Source: Propionivibrio dicarboxylicus (GTDB taxonomy: Bacteria; Pseudomonadota; Gammaproteobacteria; Burkholderiales; Rhodocyclaceae). Taken from it: 60,333 nucleotides of DNA. The number at the start of each line of letters is the position of its first letter. Position 1 is the stretch's first letter. The stretch covers positions 1-60,333 of the forward strand of contig CAMDMZ010000026.1 of assembly GCA_945902805.1 (NCBI GenBank). Reading direction: 5' to 3'. Of the stretch, positions 52,137 to 60,207 are shown piece after piece. The notes under the pieces were generated by a model. It ran no database searches, had not been told where the DNA came from, and worked only from the letters and a program-made list of their open reading frames with translations. A program made the translations under genes and the position numbers.

Positions 52137-53407
52137 TGGATGAGATTCCGCTCTCCTGGCTGGGCATAGCCTTAGTGGTGTTGTTAGCGTTTTCGGCGTT
52201 CTTTTCCATGACCGAAACAGCAATGATGGCCAGCAATCGCTACCGCTTGCGCCATCTCGCCAACGAAGGTCATCGTGGTGCACGATTGGCGTTGGATCTG
52301 CTCGGACGAACCGACAAGATGCTGGGTGTCATTCTGCTGGGAAACAACCTAGTCAATGCCGGCGCCGCGACGCTGGTTTCGATCATAACGATCCAGCTTT
52401 TTGGTGAGGATAAGTGGGCGATTGGGATAGGAACGCTGGTAATCACCTTTCTGATCCTGGTTTTCTCGGAAATTACGCCAAAGATCATTGCCGCCAGTTA
52501 CGCAGATCGGTTGGCGCATGTACTGGCTTATTTTCTCTGGCCATTGTTACGCGTGACATATCCAATCGTCTGGTTCGTCAATCTTTTCGCCTCGGGATTG
52601 CTACGGCTGATGGGGCTCAAGCGAAAAACAGGCAGCGAAGACGCGCACATGACCGCAGATGAATTGCGTTCCATCGTATTGGAGTCCGGAACCTTCATTC
52701 CGCAGCAACATCGCTCGATCCTGCTCAATCTGTTTGAACTCGAGCATGTGACGGCTGCCGACATCATGACTCCGCGTGGTGAAATCGAAGCCATAGACAT
52801 TGCTGCGCCTCTTGAGGAAATAAAGCAACAGTTGGCAACGAGTTATCACACCCGGGTGATGATGTATGACGAAGATCCTGGCAATGTAATCGGCATCCTG
52901 CATCAGCGACGTTTACTCGCCCAATCGTTCGAAGGAGCTATCGATCAATCGATTCTGCGCGAACAATTGAGTGAGCCTTATTTCGTGCCGGCGGGCACGC
53001 CGATTTACTCACAACTACAGTTTTTCCGCGAAAATCGACAGCGGCTGGGTTTGGTTGTCGATGAGTACGGTGAGATTCAAGGACTCTTGACGCTGGAAGA
53101 CATCATTGAGGAGATTGTTGGTAAATTCACTACTGGCGCACCGTGTACGACCGCGAGCTTTGCCTGGGGTGATGACGGGACTGTGCTTGTCGATGGAATG
53201 GCGGCATTGCGTGAACTCAATCGTCATCTCGGGCTCGACTTTGCGCTGGATGGCCCACGTACTCTAAACGGCTTGCTGCTGGAGCACCTGCGGGACATTC
53301 CGGAAGTTGGGCTAGGGGTTCGCGTTCATGGCGTTGCCATGGAAATCGTCCAAACACAGGACCGAAAAGTCAAGATGGTAAGACTTCACCGCCCCGCCAT
53401 TGAGTGA
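52136..53407 (+). CDS. HlyC/CorC-family (CNNM-like) magnesium/cobalt transporter
   Basis: The 423-residue protein has an N-terminal DUF21/CNNM membrane domain (SAFFSMTETAMMASNRYRLR, LLGNNLVNAGAATLVS, VFSEITPKIIAASYADRLA), two CBS domains (DIMTPRGEIEAIDIAAPLEE, then LGLVVDEYGEIQGLLTLEDI) and a C-terminal CorC_HlyC domain (LNRHLGLDF). It matches CorB/YfjD-type proteins linked to Mg2+ or Co2+ efflux. It is coupled to ypjD. A 53-base gap with a GGAG site precedes pilC. Confidence 0.92.
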   Translation: MDEIPLSWLGIALVVLLAFSAFFSMTETAMMASNRYRLRHLANEGHRGARLALDLLGRTDKMLGVILLGNNLVNAGAATLVSIITIQLFGEDKWAIGIGTLVITFLILVFSEITPKIIAASYADRLAHVLAYFLWPLLRVTYPIVWFVNLFASGLLRLMGLKRKTGSEDAHMTADELRSIVLESGTFIPQQHRSILLNLFELEHVTAADIMTPRGEIEAIDIAAPLEEIKQQLATSYHTRVMMYDEDPGNVIGILHQRRLLAQSFEGAIDQSILREQLSEPYFVPAGTPIYSQLQFFRENRQRLGLVVDEYGEIQGLLTLEDIIEEIVGKFTTGAPCTTASFAWGDDGTVLVDGMAALRELNRHLGLDFALDGPRTLNGLLLEHLRDIPEVGLGVRVHGVAMEIVQTQDRKVKMVRLHRPAIE

Positions 53408-53460
53408 TACTCTGGCATTGATCAGAGCATAAAATAGCCCAAAAGCGATCAGGAGAGCTC

Positions 53461-54687
53461 ATGGCGACAGCCCAAAAACCAGCAGCGGCGGCGATCAAGC
53501 AGTTCAACTTTGCCTGGCAAGGCAAGGATAAGAACGGTCGTCCGCAAAAAGGGGAAATCAAGGCCCCTTCGGAGGCGGTTGTCCATGCCACCCTACGCCG
53601 CCAGGGCATCATGGTCAGCAAACTCAAAAAGCAGAAGATCGGCTCCGGTGGGAAGGTCACAGCCAAGGACATCACCCTGTTTGCGCGCCAACTGGCGACC
53701 ATGACATCGTCCGGTGTGCCCTTGTTGCAGTCGTTCGATATTGTCGCCAAGGGAACCAATAACCCGGCCATCGCAAAACTGATCCTGGACATCAAGGCGG
53801 ATGTGGAGACCGGTTCCAATCTGGCGTCCGCATTCAGGAAATTCCCCCTCTATTTTGATGCTCTGTTCTGCAATCTGGTTGCCGCTGGCGAGCAGGCCGG
53901 CATCCTGGATTCCTTACTGGATCGTCTTGCCAGTTACATGGAAAAGACCCAGGCGATCAAGTCCAAGATCAAGAGCGCCCTGTTTTACCCTGTCTCCATT
54001 ATTGTGGTTGCGTTCCTCATCACCGCCGTAATCATGATTTTCGTGGTGCCGGCATTCAAGGACGTTTTCTCCAGCTTTGGTGGCGAGTTGCCGGGACCGA
54101 CCCAGGTCGTGATTGCGATTTCCGATGGTTTTGTGGCCAATTGGTATTACATATTTGGCGGAATCGCCGGTCTATTCTTCGGGATTTCGGCGATGTACAA
54201 GCGTTCGCGGCCAATGCAAATCGCGGTCGACAAATACGCCCTCAAGCTGCCGGTGTTCGGCGATCTTCTGCGCAAATCGGCAATCGCACGCTGGACGCGA
54301 ACACTCTCGACCATGTTTGCTGCGGGCGTGCCGTTGGTTGAGGCGCTCGACTCGGTCGGCGGTGCAGCCGGTAACTATGTCTATCAAATGGCGACCAAGG
54401 AAATCCAGAACATGGTGAGTACTGGTACCAACCTGACGACTGCGATGCAGGATTCCGGGGTATTTCCGGCGATGGTCACGCAGATGGTGGCGATTGGCGA
54501 AGAGTCCGGTCAGTTGGACAACATGCTGGGCAAGGTCGCGGATTTCTTCGAACGGGAAGTGGATGATGCTGTCGAAGCCCTTGCCAGCCTGATGGAACCG
54601 ATGATTATGGTGATCCTTGGCGGACTGATTGGCGGTTTGGTTGTTGCCCTGTACCTGCCTATATTCAAACTCGGTTCGGTCGTCTAG
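53461..54687 (+). CDS. pilC: type IV pilus assembly inner-membrane protein PilC
   Basis: PilC is the platform protein that, with the PilB and PilT motors, inserts and removes pilin subunits. The 408-residue protein has the two T2SSF domains typical of the family: VTAKDITLFARQLATMTSSG and LVAAGEQAGILDSLLDRLAS in the first, and RWTRTLSTMFAAGVPLVEAL with MVAIGEESGQLDNMLGKVAD in the second. There are three membrane spans, ending in GGLIGGLVVALYLPIFKLGS. pilD follows after 9 bases. The PilB ATPase gene, normally just upstream, is missing here. Confidence 0.96.
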   Translation: MATAQKPAAAAIKQFNFAWQGKDKNGRPQKGEIKAPSEAVVHATLRRQGIMVSKLKKQKIGSGGKVTAKDITLFARQLATMTSSGVPLLQSFDIVAKGTNNPAIAKLILDIKADVETGSNLASAFRKFPLYFDALFCNLVAAGEQAGILDSLLDRLASYMEKTQAIKSKIKSALFYPVSIIVVAFLITAVIMIFVVPAFKDVFSSFGGELPGPTQVVIAISDGFVANWYYIFGGIAGLFFGISAMYKRSRPMQIAVDKYALKLPVFGDLLRKSAIARWTRTLSTMFAAGVPLVEALDSVGGAAGNYVYQMATKEIQNMVSTGTNLTTAMQDSGVFPAMVTQMVAIGEESGQLDNMLGKVADFFEREVDDAVEALASLMEPMIMVILGGLIGGLVVALYLPIFKLGSVV

Positions 54688-54696
54688 GCGAGATTT

Positions 54697-55551
54697 ATGC
54701 ACCAGCTAATCGCTGATCCGGTGGCGTTTGCCCTCGTCGCCGGAGTTCTCGGGCTGATGATTGGCAGCTTTCTTAATGTCGTCATCCATCGTTTGCCGAT
54801 CATGATGGAGCGTGACTGGGCGGCACAATGCGCCGAGTTGCGCGGCGAACCGCCACCGGTTGCTGACCATCTTTCCCTGGCGCGGCCGCGTTCGCGTTGC
54901 CCGCACTGTGGGCATTCCATCTCTGCCATGGAAAACATCCCGTTGCTGAGTTGGTTTGTTCTGCGAGGAAAATGCAAGGGATGTTCAGCGCCGATTTCGC
55001 CGCGCTATCCGTTGGTTGAAGCCATTACCGGCCTCTTGTTCGCGTACGGTGCATGGCGTTTCGGGTTCGGCATGGCCGGTCTCGGCGCACTGTGCTTCAT
55101 TGCCGCACTGATCGCCTTGACGGGAATTGACTTTGACACCCAGTTGCTGCCGGACGACATTACCCTTCCCTTGCTCTGGTTGGGCTTGCTGCTGAATGCC
55201 TTCAACACGTTTACCGATCTAAAGAGCGCGGTCATTGGTGCCGCAGCCGGTTACCTGGCTTTGTGGAGCGTCTACTGGGGCTTCAAGCTGGCCACGGGCA
55301 AAGAAGGCATGGGTTTTGGTGACTTCAAATTGTTGGCTGCCCTCGGTGCCTGGCTGGGCTGGCAGATGCTGCCCTTGACTATCCTGCTCTCGTCGTTCGT
55401 CGGCGCCTTGATTGGCTTATCACTGATTGTTTTCGCCCGCCAAGGGCGCAATGTGCCGATCCCGTTTGGGCCCTACCTGGCGATTGCCGGAGTCATCGCC
55501 TTGTTCTGGGGCAAGCCATTGACCCATGCCTACCTCGGTACGACTCTCTGA
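54697..55551 (+). CDS. pilD: prepilin peptidase/N-methyltransferase PilD
   Basis: PilD cleaves the leader of type IV prepilins and type II pseudopilins and N-methylates the new N-terminus. The 284-residue polytopic protein has the four-Cys zinc motif (CPHCGHSISAMENIP with CKGCSAPIS) and the two catalytic aspartates in ALTGIDFDTQLLPDDITLP and GMGFGDFKLLAALGAWLGW. It is in an operon with pilC and followed by the fmdB-type gene. Confidence 0.96.
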   Translation: MHQLIADPVAFALVAGVLGLMIGSFLNVVIHRLPIMMERDWAAQCAELRGEPPPVADHLSLARPRSRCPHCGHSISAMENIPLLSWFVLRGKCKGCSAPISPRYPLVEAITGLLFAYGAWRFGFGMAGLGALCFIAALIALTGIDFDTQLLPDDITLPLLWLGLLLNAFNTFTDLKSAVIGAAAGYLALWSVYWGFKLATGKEGMGFGDFKLLAALGAWLGWQMLPLTILLSSFVGALIGLSLIVFARQGRNVPIPFGPYLAIAGVIALFWGKPLTHAYLGTTL

Positions 55552-55566
55552 AAAACCCCTAAGCCG

Positions 55567-55598
55567 TTGAAAGACAGGGGGCGGGCCTCAGCTATAAT
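55567..55598 (+). promoter_or_regulatory. putative promoter upstream of the FmdB-type gene
   Basis: TATAAT (55593-55598) is a perfect -10 box, preceded by TTGAAA (55567-55572). The 20-base spacer is longer than ideal, so the -35 may be non-standard. It lies 29 bases upstream of the GTG start and could drive fmdB, DUF502 and aspS. Confidence 0.45.
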
Positions 55599-55626
55599 GG
55601 TCCGTTATCCATTTTTGGAGATTGCC

Positions 55627-55884
55627 GTGCCGATCTACGCTTATCGCTGCACCAGTTGTGGCTTTGAGAAAGAAGTCATGCAGAAGATCAGCGATCCCCT
55701 GCTGACGACTTGTCCTGAATGCAGCACCGAGAGTTTTGCCAAACAACTGACCGCCCCTGGCTTTCATCTCAAGGGTAGCGGCTGGTATGCCACCGACTTC
55801 AAGAGTGGCGGTTCTGCAGCGCCCGCCAAGAGCGAAAACCCGCCACCGTGCCAAGGGGGCACCGGTTCGTGCGCCTGTAACTGA
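55627..55884 (+). CDS. FmdB-family zinc-ribbon protein
   Basis: The small 85-residue protein begins at a GTG (VPIYAYRCTSCGFEKEVMQK) preceded by GGAG. It has a zinc ribbon formed by CTSC and CPEC, and SFAKQLTAPGFHLKGSGWYA is the family core. The C-terminus is Cys-rich (GGTGSCACN). The function of the family is unsettled. It is typically found before DUF502 and aspS in betaproteobacteria, as here. Confidence 0.92.
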   Translation: MPIYAYRCTSCGFEKEVMQKISDPLLTTCPECSTESFAKQLTAPGFHLKGSGWYATDFKSGGSAAPAKSENPPPCQGGTGSCACN

Positions 55885-55895
55885 AACCGCCCCAG

Positions 55896-56531
55896 TTGAA
55901 AAAATATTTCATTACGGGTCTGCTGATCTGGGTACCGCTGGTCATCACAGTCTGGGTACTGTCGCTGATCGTCGGTACCATGGATCAATCCCTGCGGTTG
56001 TTACCGCGGGCACTGCATCCCGAGAATATCCTTGGTTTTGACATTCCTGGCGTCGGTACGCTACTGACGCTGTTGATTGTGTTCCTTACCGGTTTGGTCA
56101 CAGCCAACTTCGTTGGTCAACGGCTGGTGCTGTTCTGGGAAAGTGTGCTCTCGCGCATCCCGGTCGTGAAGTCAATTTACTACAGCGTCAAGCAAGTTAG
56201 CGACACGCTGTTCTCGGGTAGTGGCGACGCCTTTCGTAAAGTGTTGCTGGTGCGCTATCCGCATGCCGAGGCGTGGTCGGTGGCCTTTCAGACCGGGACA
56301 CCAACAAGAGAGGTCGGTCAGCACGCGGATTCCGAACTTGTTAGTGTTTTCATCCCGACGGCCCCCAGTCCGGTTAACGGGTTTTTCTTTTTTGTCAGGA
56401 AGTCCGATACCGTCGAGCTGGACATGAGTGTGGATGACGCACTCAAGTACATCGTTTCCATGGGCGTTGTGGCTCCGCCGCTGCGTAATGGACGCAATGC
56501 CAATCTGATTGGCCGGGCGCAGAACGAATAA
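55896..56531 (+). CDS. DUF502-family membrane protein
   Basis: This 211-residue inner-membrane protein starts at a TTG ([20 protein letters not shown]) 11 bases after the FmdB-type stop. Two membrane spans (residues about 5-28 and 50-75) are followed by the DUF502 soluble domain ([40 protein letters not shown]). The function is unknown; the protein is widely conserved. It lies directly upstream of aspS. Confidence 0.92.
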   Translation: MKKYFITGLLIWVPLVITVWVLSLIVGTMDQSLRLLPRALHPENILGFDIPGVGTLLTLLIVFLTGLVTANFVGQRLVLFWESVLSRIPVVKSIYYSVKQVSDTLFSGSGDAFRKVLLVRYPHAEAWSVAFQTGTPTREVGQHADSELVSVFIPTAPSPVNGFFFFVRKSDTVELDMSVDDALKYIVSMGVVAPPLRNGRNANLIGRAQNE

Positions 56532-56573
56532 GACTCTTTGCCATTCCGGCGCCGTACAGTCGCACCGTATTGT

Positions 56574-56587
56574 CAGCGCCGACTTTT
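56574..56587 (-). repeat. 25-bp dispersed repeat, partial copy 13 (upstream of aspS)
   Basis: Only 14 bases of the AAAAGTCGG end are recognisable (CAGCGCCGACTTTT on the plus strand). It lies in the 73-base gap between DUF502 and aspS, in the same orientation as copies 11 and 12. Confidence 0.45.
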
Positions 56588-56604
56588 TAATAAACGGAAC
56601 TCAT

Positions 56605-58404
56605 ATGCGCACCCACTACTGCGGCCAGGTCAATGCCAGCCACGTCGATCAGATCGTCACTCTTTGCGGCTGGAACCATCGTCGTCGCGATCATGGCGGC
56701 GTTATCTTCATCGACCTGCGTGATCGCGAAGGGCTGGCACAGGTCGTTTGCGACCCTGATCGCGCCGAGATGTTCAAGATCGCCGAGGATGTGCGCAACG
56801 AGTTCGTGCTCCGGATCACCGGCAAGGTGCGTCGTCGTCCGGCCGGCACCGAGAACGCCAATCTGGCGTCTGGCGAGATCGAGATTCTCTGTCACGAACT
56901 GGAGGTGTTGAATCCAGCCGTCACGCCGCCGTTCCAGCTTGACGACGAAAATCTTTCCGAGAATGTGCGTCTCACGCATCGCGTGATCGACCTGCGCCGG
57001 CCGCAGATGCAGAAGAACATGATGTTGCGTTACAAGACGGCACGCGCCTTCCGCCGCTTCCTTGACGACAACGGTTTTATCGACATCGAAACGCCGATGT
57101 TGACCAAGTCCACACCCGAAGGCGCGCGCGATTACCTGGTGCCTTCACGCGTGCATGCGGGCCAGTTTTTTGCCCTGCCACAATCGCCGCAGTTGTTCAA
57201 ACAGTTGTTGATGGTGGCCGGCTACGATCGCTATTACCAGATCGTCAAATGCTTCCGCGACGAAGATCTGCGCGCCGACCGTCAGCCCGAATTCACCCAG
57301 GTCGATATCGAGACCTCGTTCATGGACGAGCACCAGATCACCGGCATCATCGAGCAGTTGATTCGCTACGTGTTCAAGGATGCGATCGACGTAGAGTTGC
57401 CGAATCCGTTTCCGCGCATGACTTACGCCGAAGCCATGCGCCGATTTGGCTCCGACAAACCCGATTTGCGCGTGACGCTGGAGTTGATCGACGTCACCGA
57501 TGCCGTCGCCGATGTCGCTTTCAAGGTCTTCAGTGGCCCGGCGACCAGCGGCGGCCGCGTTGCCGCGATTCGCGTGCCCGACGGCAACAAAATGACCCGC
57601 AGCGAGATCGATGCTTATACCGATTTCGTCAAGATCTATGGCGCCAAGGGGTTGGCGTATATCAAGGTCAATGACGCCTCCAAGCCGAACGAAGAAGGTC
57701 TGCAGTCACCCATCGTCAAGAATCTGCACGAAGCGGCGCTAAAAACCATCATCGAGCGCACTGGCGCCCGGTCAGGTGACCTGATTTTCTTTGGCGCCGA
57801 CAAGACCAAGATCGTGAACGACGCCCTCGGCGCTCTGCGTACCAAGCTCGGCCACGAGAAGGGCTACCTCAATGGCAAGGCCTGGGAGCCGCTGTGGGTC
57901 ATCGATTTTCCGATGTTTGAGTACAGCGAAGAAGACAAGCGCTGGACCGCCTGCCATCACCCGTTTACCTCGCCCAAGGAGGGTCACGACGAACTGATGA
58001 AAACCAACCCGGGCGAGTGTTTGGCTAAGGCCTACGACCTGGCGCTGAACGGGTGGGAAATCGGTGGCGGTTCGGTCCGTATCCACAAGGCCGATGTGCA
58101 GGCGCGGGTGTTCGAAGCGCTTGGTATTGGTGAAGCAGAGCAGCAACTCAAGTTTGGCTTCCTGCTCGACGCACTCAAGTATGGTGCGCCGCCCCACGGT
58201 GGCCTGGCTTTCGGTCTCGATCGCATTGTCACCATGATGACCGGCGCCGAATCGATCCGCGACGTCATTGCCTTTCCCAAGACGCAGCGAGCACAGTGCT
58301 TGCTCACTGACGCGCCGTCCGGTGTCGACGAGAAGCAACTGCGCGAATTGCACATTCGCCTGCGACAGAAAGTCGAAACCACCGTTGAGGTCAGTAAGAA
58401 CTAA
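56605..58404 (+). CDS. aspS: aspartyl-tRNA synthetase
   Basis: The 599-residue class IIb synthetase starts at the ATG at 56605 ([20 protein letters not shown]). It has an N-terminal OB-fold anticodon domain, then the catalytic core with motif 2 [20 protein letters not shown] and motif 3 [20 protein letters not shown], with the bacterial GAD insertion domain between them. Many betaproteobacterial enzymes of this type are non-discriminating (Asp/Asn); that is not decidable here. It overlaps the ribonuclease start as TAATG. Confidence 0.97.
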   Translation: MRTHYCGQVNASHVDQIVTLCGWNHRRRDHGGVIFIDLRDREGLAQVVCDPDRAEMFKIAEDVRNEFVLRITGKVRRRPAGTENANLASGEIEILCHELEVLNPAVTPPFQLDDENLSENVRLTHRVIDLRRPQMQKNMMLRYKTARAFRRFLDDNGFIDIETPMLTKSTPEGARDYLVPSRVHAGQFFALPQSPQLFKQLLMVAGYDRYYQIVKCFRDEDLRADRQPEFTQVDIETSFMDEHQITGIIEQLIRYVFKDAIDVELPNPFPRMTYAEAMRRFGSDKPDLRVTLELIDVTDAVADVAFKVFSGPATSGGRVAAIRVPDGNKMTRSEIDAYTDFVKIYGAKGLAYIKVNDASKPNEEGLQSPIVKNLHEAALKTIIERTGARSGDLIFFGADKTKIVNDALGALRTKLGHEKGYLNGKAWEPLWVIDFPMFEYSEEDKRWTACHHPFTSPKEGHDELMKTNPGECLAKAYDLALNGWEIGGGSVRIHKADVQARVFEALGIGEAEQQLKFGFLLDALKYGAPPHGGLAFGLDRIVTMMTGAESIRDVIAFPKTQRAQCLLTDAPSGVDEKQLRELHIRLRQKVETTVEVSKN

Positions 58405-58760
58405 TGCTCGGTCGTCTCTTTGCCAAGGCGCTAGTCCTTGTTGCCATCGGCCTCGCGTTGCCGGTGGCGGCGTTTCAGGCGTCGACCGTTGACGTTGAGC
58501 GTCTGCCGCCGGAGGCTCGCGAAACTCTGCGCTTGATCGACGCCGGAGGCCCCTTTCCTCATCGACGCGACGGTATCAGCTTTCAGAACCGCGAAGGCCG
58601 CCTGCCCGAACAGTCGCGCGGCTTTTATCGCGAATACACGGTGGAAACCCCGGGCCTAAGTCATCGTGGTGCACGCCGCATCATTACCGGCGACAAGCCT
58701 CCAGCAGTGTTTTACTACACCGCTGACCACTACAAGACCTTCCGTCGCATCCAACGCTGA
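58404..58760 (+). CDS. secreted N1/T1-type guanyl-specific ribonuclease
   Basis: The 118-residue microbial RNase has a signal peptide (ALVLVAIGLALPVAAFQA). The mature part has the barnase/N1 pattern: FPHRRDGISFQNREGRLPEQ, the catalytic Glu in YREYTVETPG, Arg in GARRIITGD and the catalytic His in YYTADHYKTFRRI. It should cleave RNA after G outside the cytoplasm. The barstar-like gene follows after 14 bases, providing intracellular protection. It overlaps aspS by one base, an unusual upstream partner. Confidence 0.92.
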   Translation: MLGRLFAKALVLVAIGLALPVAAFQASTVDVERLPPEARETLRLIDAGGPFPHRRDGISFQNREGRLPEQSRGFYREYTVETPGLSHRGARRIITGDKPPAVFYYTADHYKTFRRIQR

Positions 58761-58774
58761 TTGGTAAATCCGCT

Positions 58775-59224
58775 ATGAGTTCAGCCTTTTACGAATCTCT
58801 TTTTGGTGCCGCCGAGCGCGCCGGCGTTCATCATCTGCCGCATGGTCCGATCGACGATTTGCAAACCGGTGCGAGTGCCGCCGGTTGCCTGGTCTTGCGC
58901 ATCGACCTCTTCGGCGTGCGCAACAAGGACGAACTGCTCACGGCAGTCGGCAAAGCCTTGCGCTTTCCGGAGTGGTTTGGCCATAACTGGGATGCGCTGG
59001 CCGACTGCCTCACCGACATGGCGTGGCTGCCCGCCACCGGGTATGTGGTCATTCTCGACCGTTGCGATGGCATCCATGCCCGCTCCGAAAGCGACTTTGT
59101 CACATTTCTCCAGATATTTCAGGATTCCGCCGATATCTGGCGTGAAGACGAGGTGCCGTTCTGGTGCCTGGTCGATATGCAGGACGACGGCATCGCCTGG
59201 CTGCCGACCATGGCGCAGCAGTAA
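58775..59224 (+). CDS. barstar-family ribonuclease inhibitor
   Basis: The 149-residue cytoplasmic protein has the barstar core: VLRIDLFGVRNKDELLTAVG, then KALRFPEWFGHNWDALADCL and TDMAWLPATGYVVIL. FPEWFGHNWDALxDCLTD is the RNase-binding helix-loop, including its acidic residues. It presumably inhibits the RNase encoded just upstream before export. The protein is about 60 residues longer than classical barstar, with extensions at both ends. Its stop overlaps the nudB start (TAATG). Confidence 0.92.
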   Translation: MSSAFYESLFGAAERAGVHHLPHGPIDDLQTGASAAGCLVLRIDLFGVRNKDELLTAVGKALRFPEWFGHNWDALADCLTDMAWLPATGYVVILDRCDGIHARSESDFVTFLQIFQDSADIWREDEVPFWCLVDMQDDGIAWLPTMAQQ

Positions 59225-59664
59225 TGGCGTTCAAGCAGCCGGTTTCGGTGCTGGTCGTGATTCATACGCCGGCGCTCGATGTCCTGCTGCTGGAACGCAC
59301 CAAGCATCCGGGATTCTGGCAATCCGTCACCGGCAGCCGCGAAAGCAACGAAACCCTGTCGTTCACTGCACTTCGTGAAGTCGCCGAAGAGACCGGAATT
59401 CATGCCGACGCGGACCAGTTCATCGACTGGCATGTGTCCAATCGCTACGAAATTTTCGCTGAATGGCGGCATCGCTACGAGCCAGGTGTCACGCACAATA
59501 CCGAGCATGTCTTCAGCCTTTGTCTGCCAGAGGCCCTGCCGGTGCAGATTGCCCTGGAAGAACACCTCGCGTCACGCTGGCTACCTTGGCACGAGGCGGC
59601 GGCGGCCTGCTTCTCGTGGAGTAACCGCGACGCCATCCTGATGCTGCCGCATCTCAACCGTTAG
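59224..59664 (+). CDS. nudB: dihydroneopterin triphosphate diphosphatase
   Basis: NudB hydrolyses dihydroneopterin triphosphate in folate biosynthesis. The 146-residue Nudix protein has the family N-terminus FKQPVSVLVVIHTPALDVLL, FWQSVTGSRESNETLSFTAL and the Nudix box end REVAEETGI; the C-terminal half has EHVFSLCLPEALPV. It is translationally coupled to the barstar gene. The position next to aspS is common in proteobacteria. Confidence 0.94.
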   Translation: MAFKQPVSVLVVIHTPALDVLLLERTKHPGFWQSVTGSRESNETLSFTALREVAEETGIHADADQFIDWHVSNRYEIFAEWRHRYEPGVTHNTEHVFSLCLPEALPVQIALEEHLASRWLPWHEAAAACFSWSNRDAILMLPHLNR

Positions 59665-59688
59665 CGCCGGGCTCGCGGTGCCTCGCGG

Positions 59689-59901
59689 TTAATGTCCTGA
59701 GTCCAGCATTCCGCGCAAACAATCGGGGCAGTAGCAGCCGGTTGGGGTGTCGGGTACCGGCATCAGCGGCGGCAGGTCGGCACACCAACAGCGCTCGTTG
59801 CCCGCCGCCATGCCACAAACGAAAGCCGCCCCACAGTTCGCGCAGATCTGTCCGCCCAGGTGCAGGGCCGCAACGGTCGAGTTCAGTTCAAGAAGCGTCA
59901 T
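59689..59901 (-). CDS. cysteine-rich CWC-family protein
   Basis: This 70-residue protein has nine cysteines in the arrangement CANCGAAFVCGMAAGNERCW, then CADLPPLMPVP and CYCPDCLRGML, matching the Cys-rich CWC family. It is probably a small metal-binding (zinc) protein; the role is unknown. It is convergent with nudB, 24 bases apart, and borders the insertion-sequence region on its other side. Confidence 0.85.
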   Translation of the reverse strand: MTLLELNSTVAALHLGGQICANCGAAFVCGMAAGNERCWCADLPPLMPVPDTPTGCYCPDCLRGMLDSGH

Positions 59902-60207
59902 GGCCGGATCATAGCCTTGAAAACTTTGGCGAAGGATCTATCTTGGGATCAGGAGGCCGGCGAATATGCTTGGCTAATATCAACTCAACTCAGGAGAATG
60001 GTATGGACGCCTCCCACCCCGTGAGTGCTGAACACGAGTTACCCACCGCGCCGGTCACCTTCGGTAGAGAGGGACCTGCGGTACCCGGCGCCGTGGATAA
60101 CTCTGCGAAGGTGGATGGTTGAAGGGTGGACCCTCACGGGCCGACGGCATCGAAGTGCCCAAGGTGGAAGATACGAAGATCTTCACAGGCAAACCGGAGG
60201 GTCCGAA
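59902..60207 (+). other. 306-base region upstream of the IS110 transposase (possible IS left end and bridge-RNA region)
   Basis: This region holds no recognised gene. It does contain a 39-codon frame at 60003-60122 (MDASHPVSAEHELP at its start) with an AGGAGA site, of uncertain reality, and hairpin-forming segments (GAAGAT with ATCTTC at 60164-60181). In IS110-group elements the non-coding sequence upstream of the transposase encodes the bridge RNA that guides recombination, so the RNA could lie between about 59990 and 60207. The left boundary of the element was not identified. Confidence 0.4.

Noticed and set aside
60003-60122. A 39-codon frame upstream of the IS110 transposase as a separate gene
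   Set aside because: It has an AGGAGA site, but the peptide is Pro/Ala-rich and unrecognised, and it lies where a non-coding guide RNA is expected; kept only as a remark.
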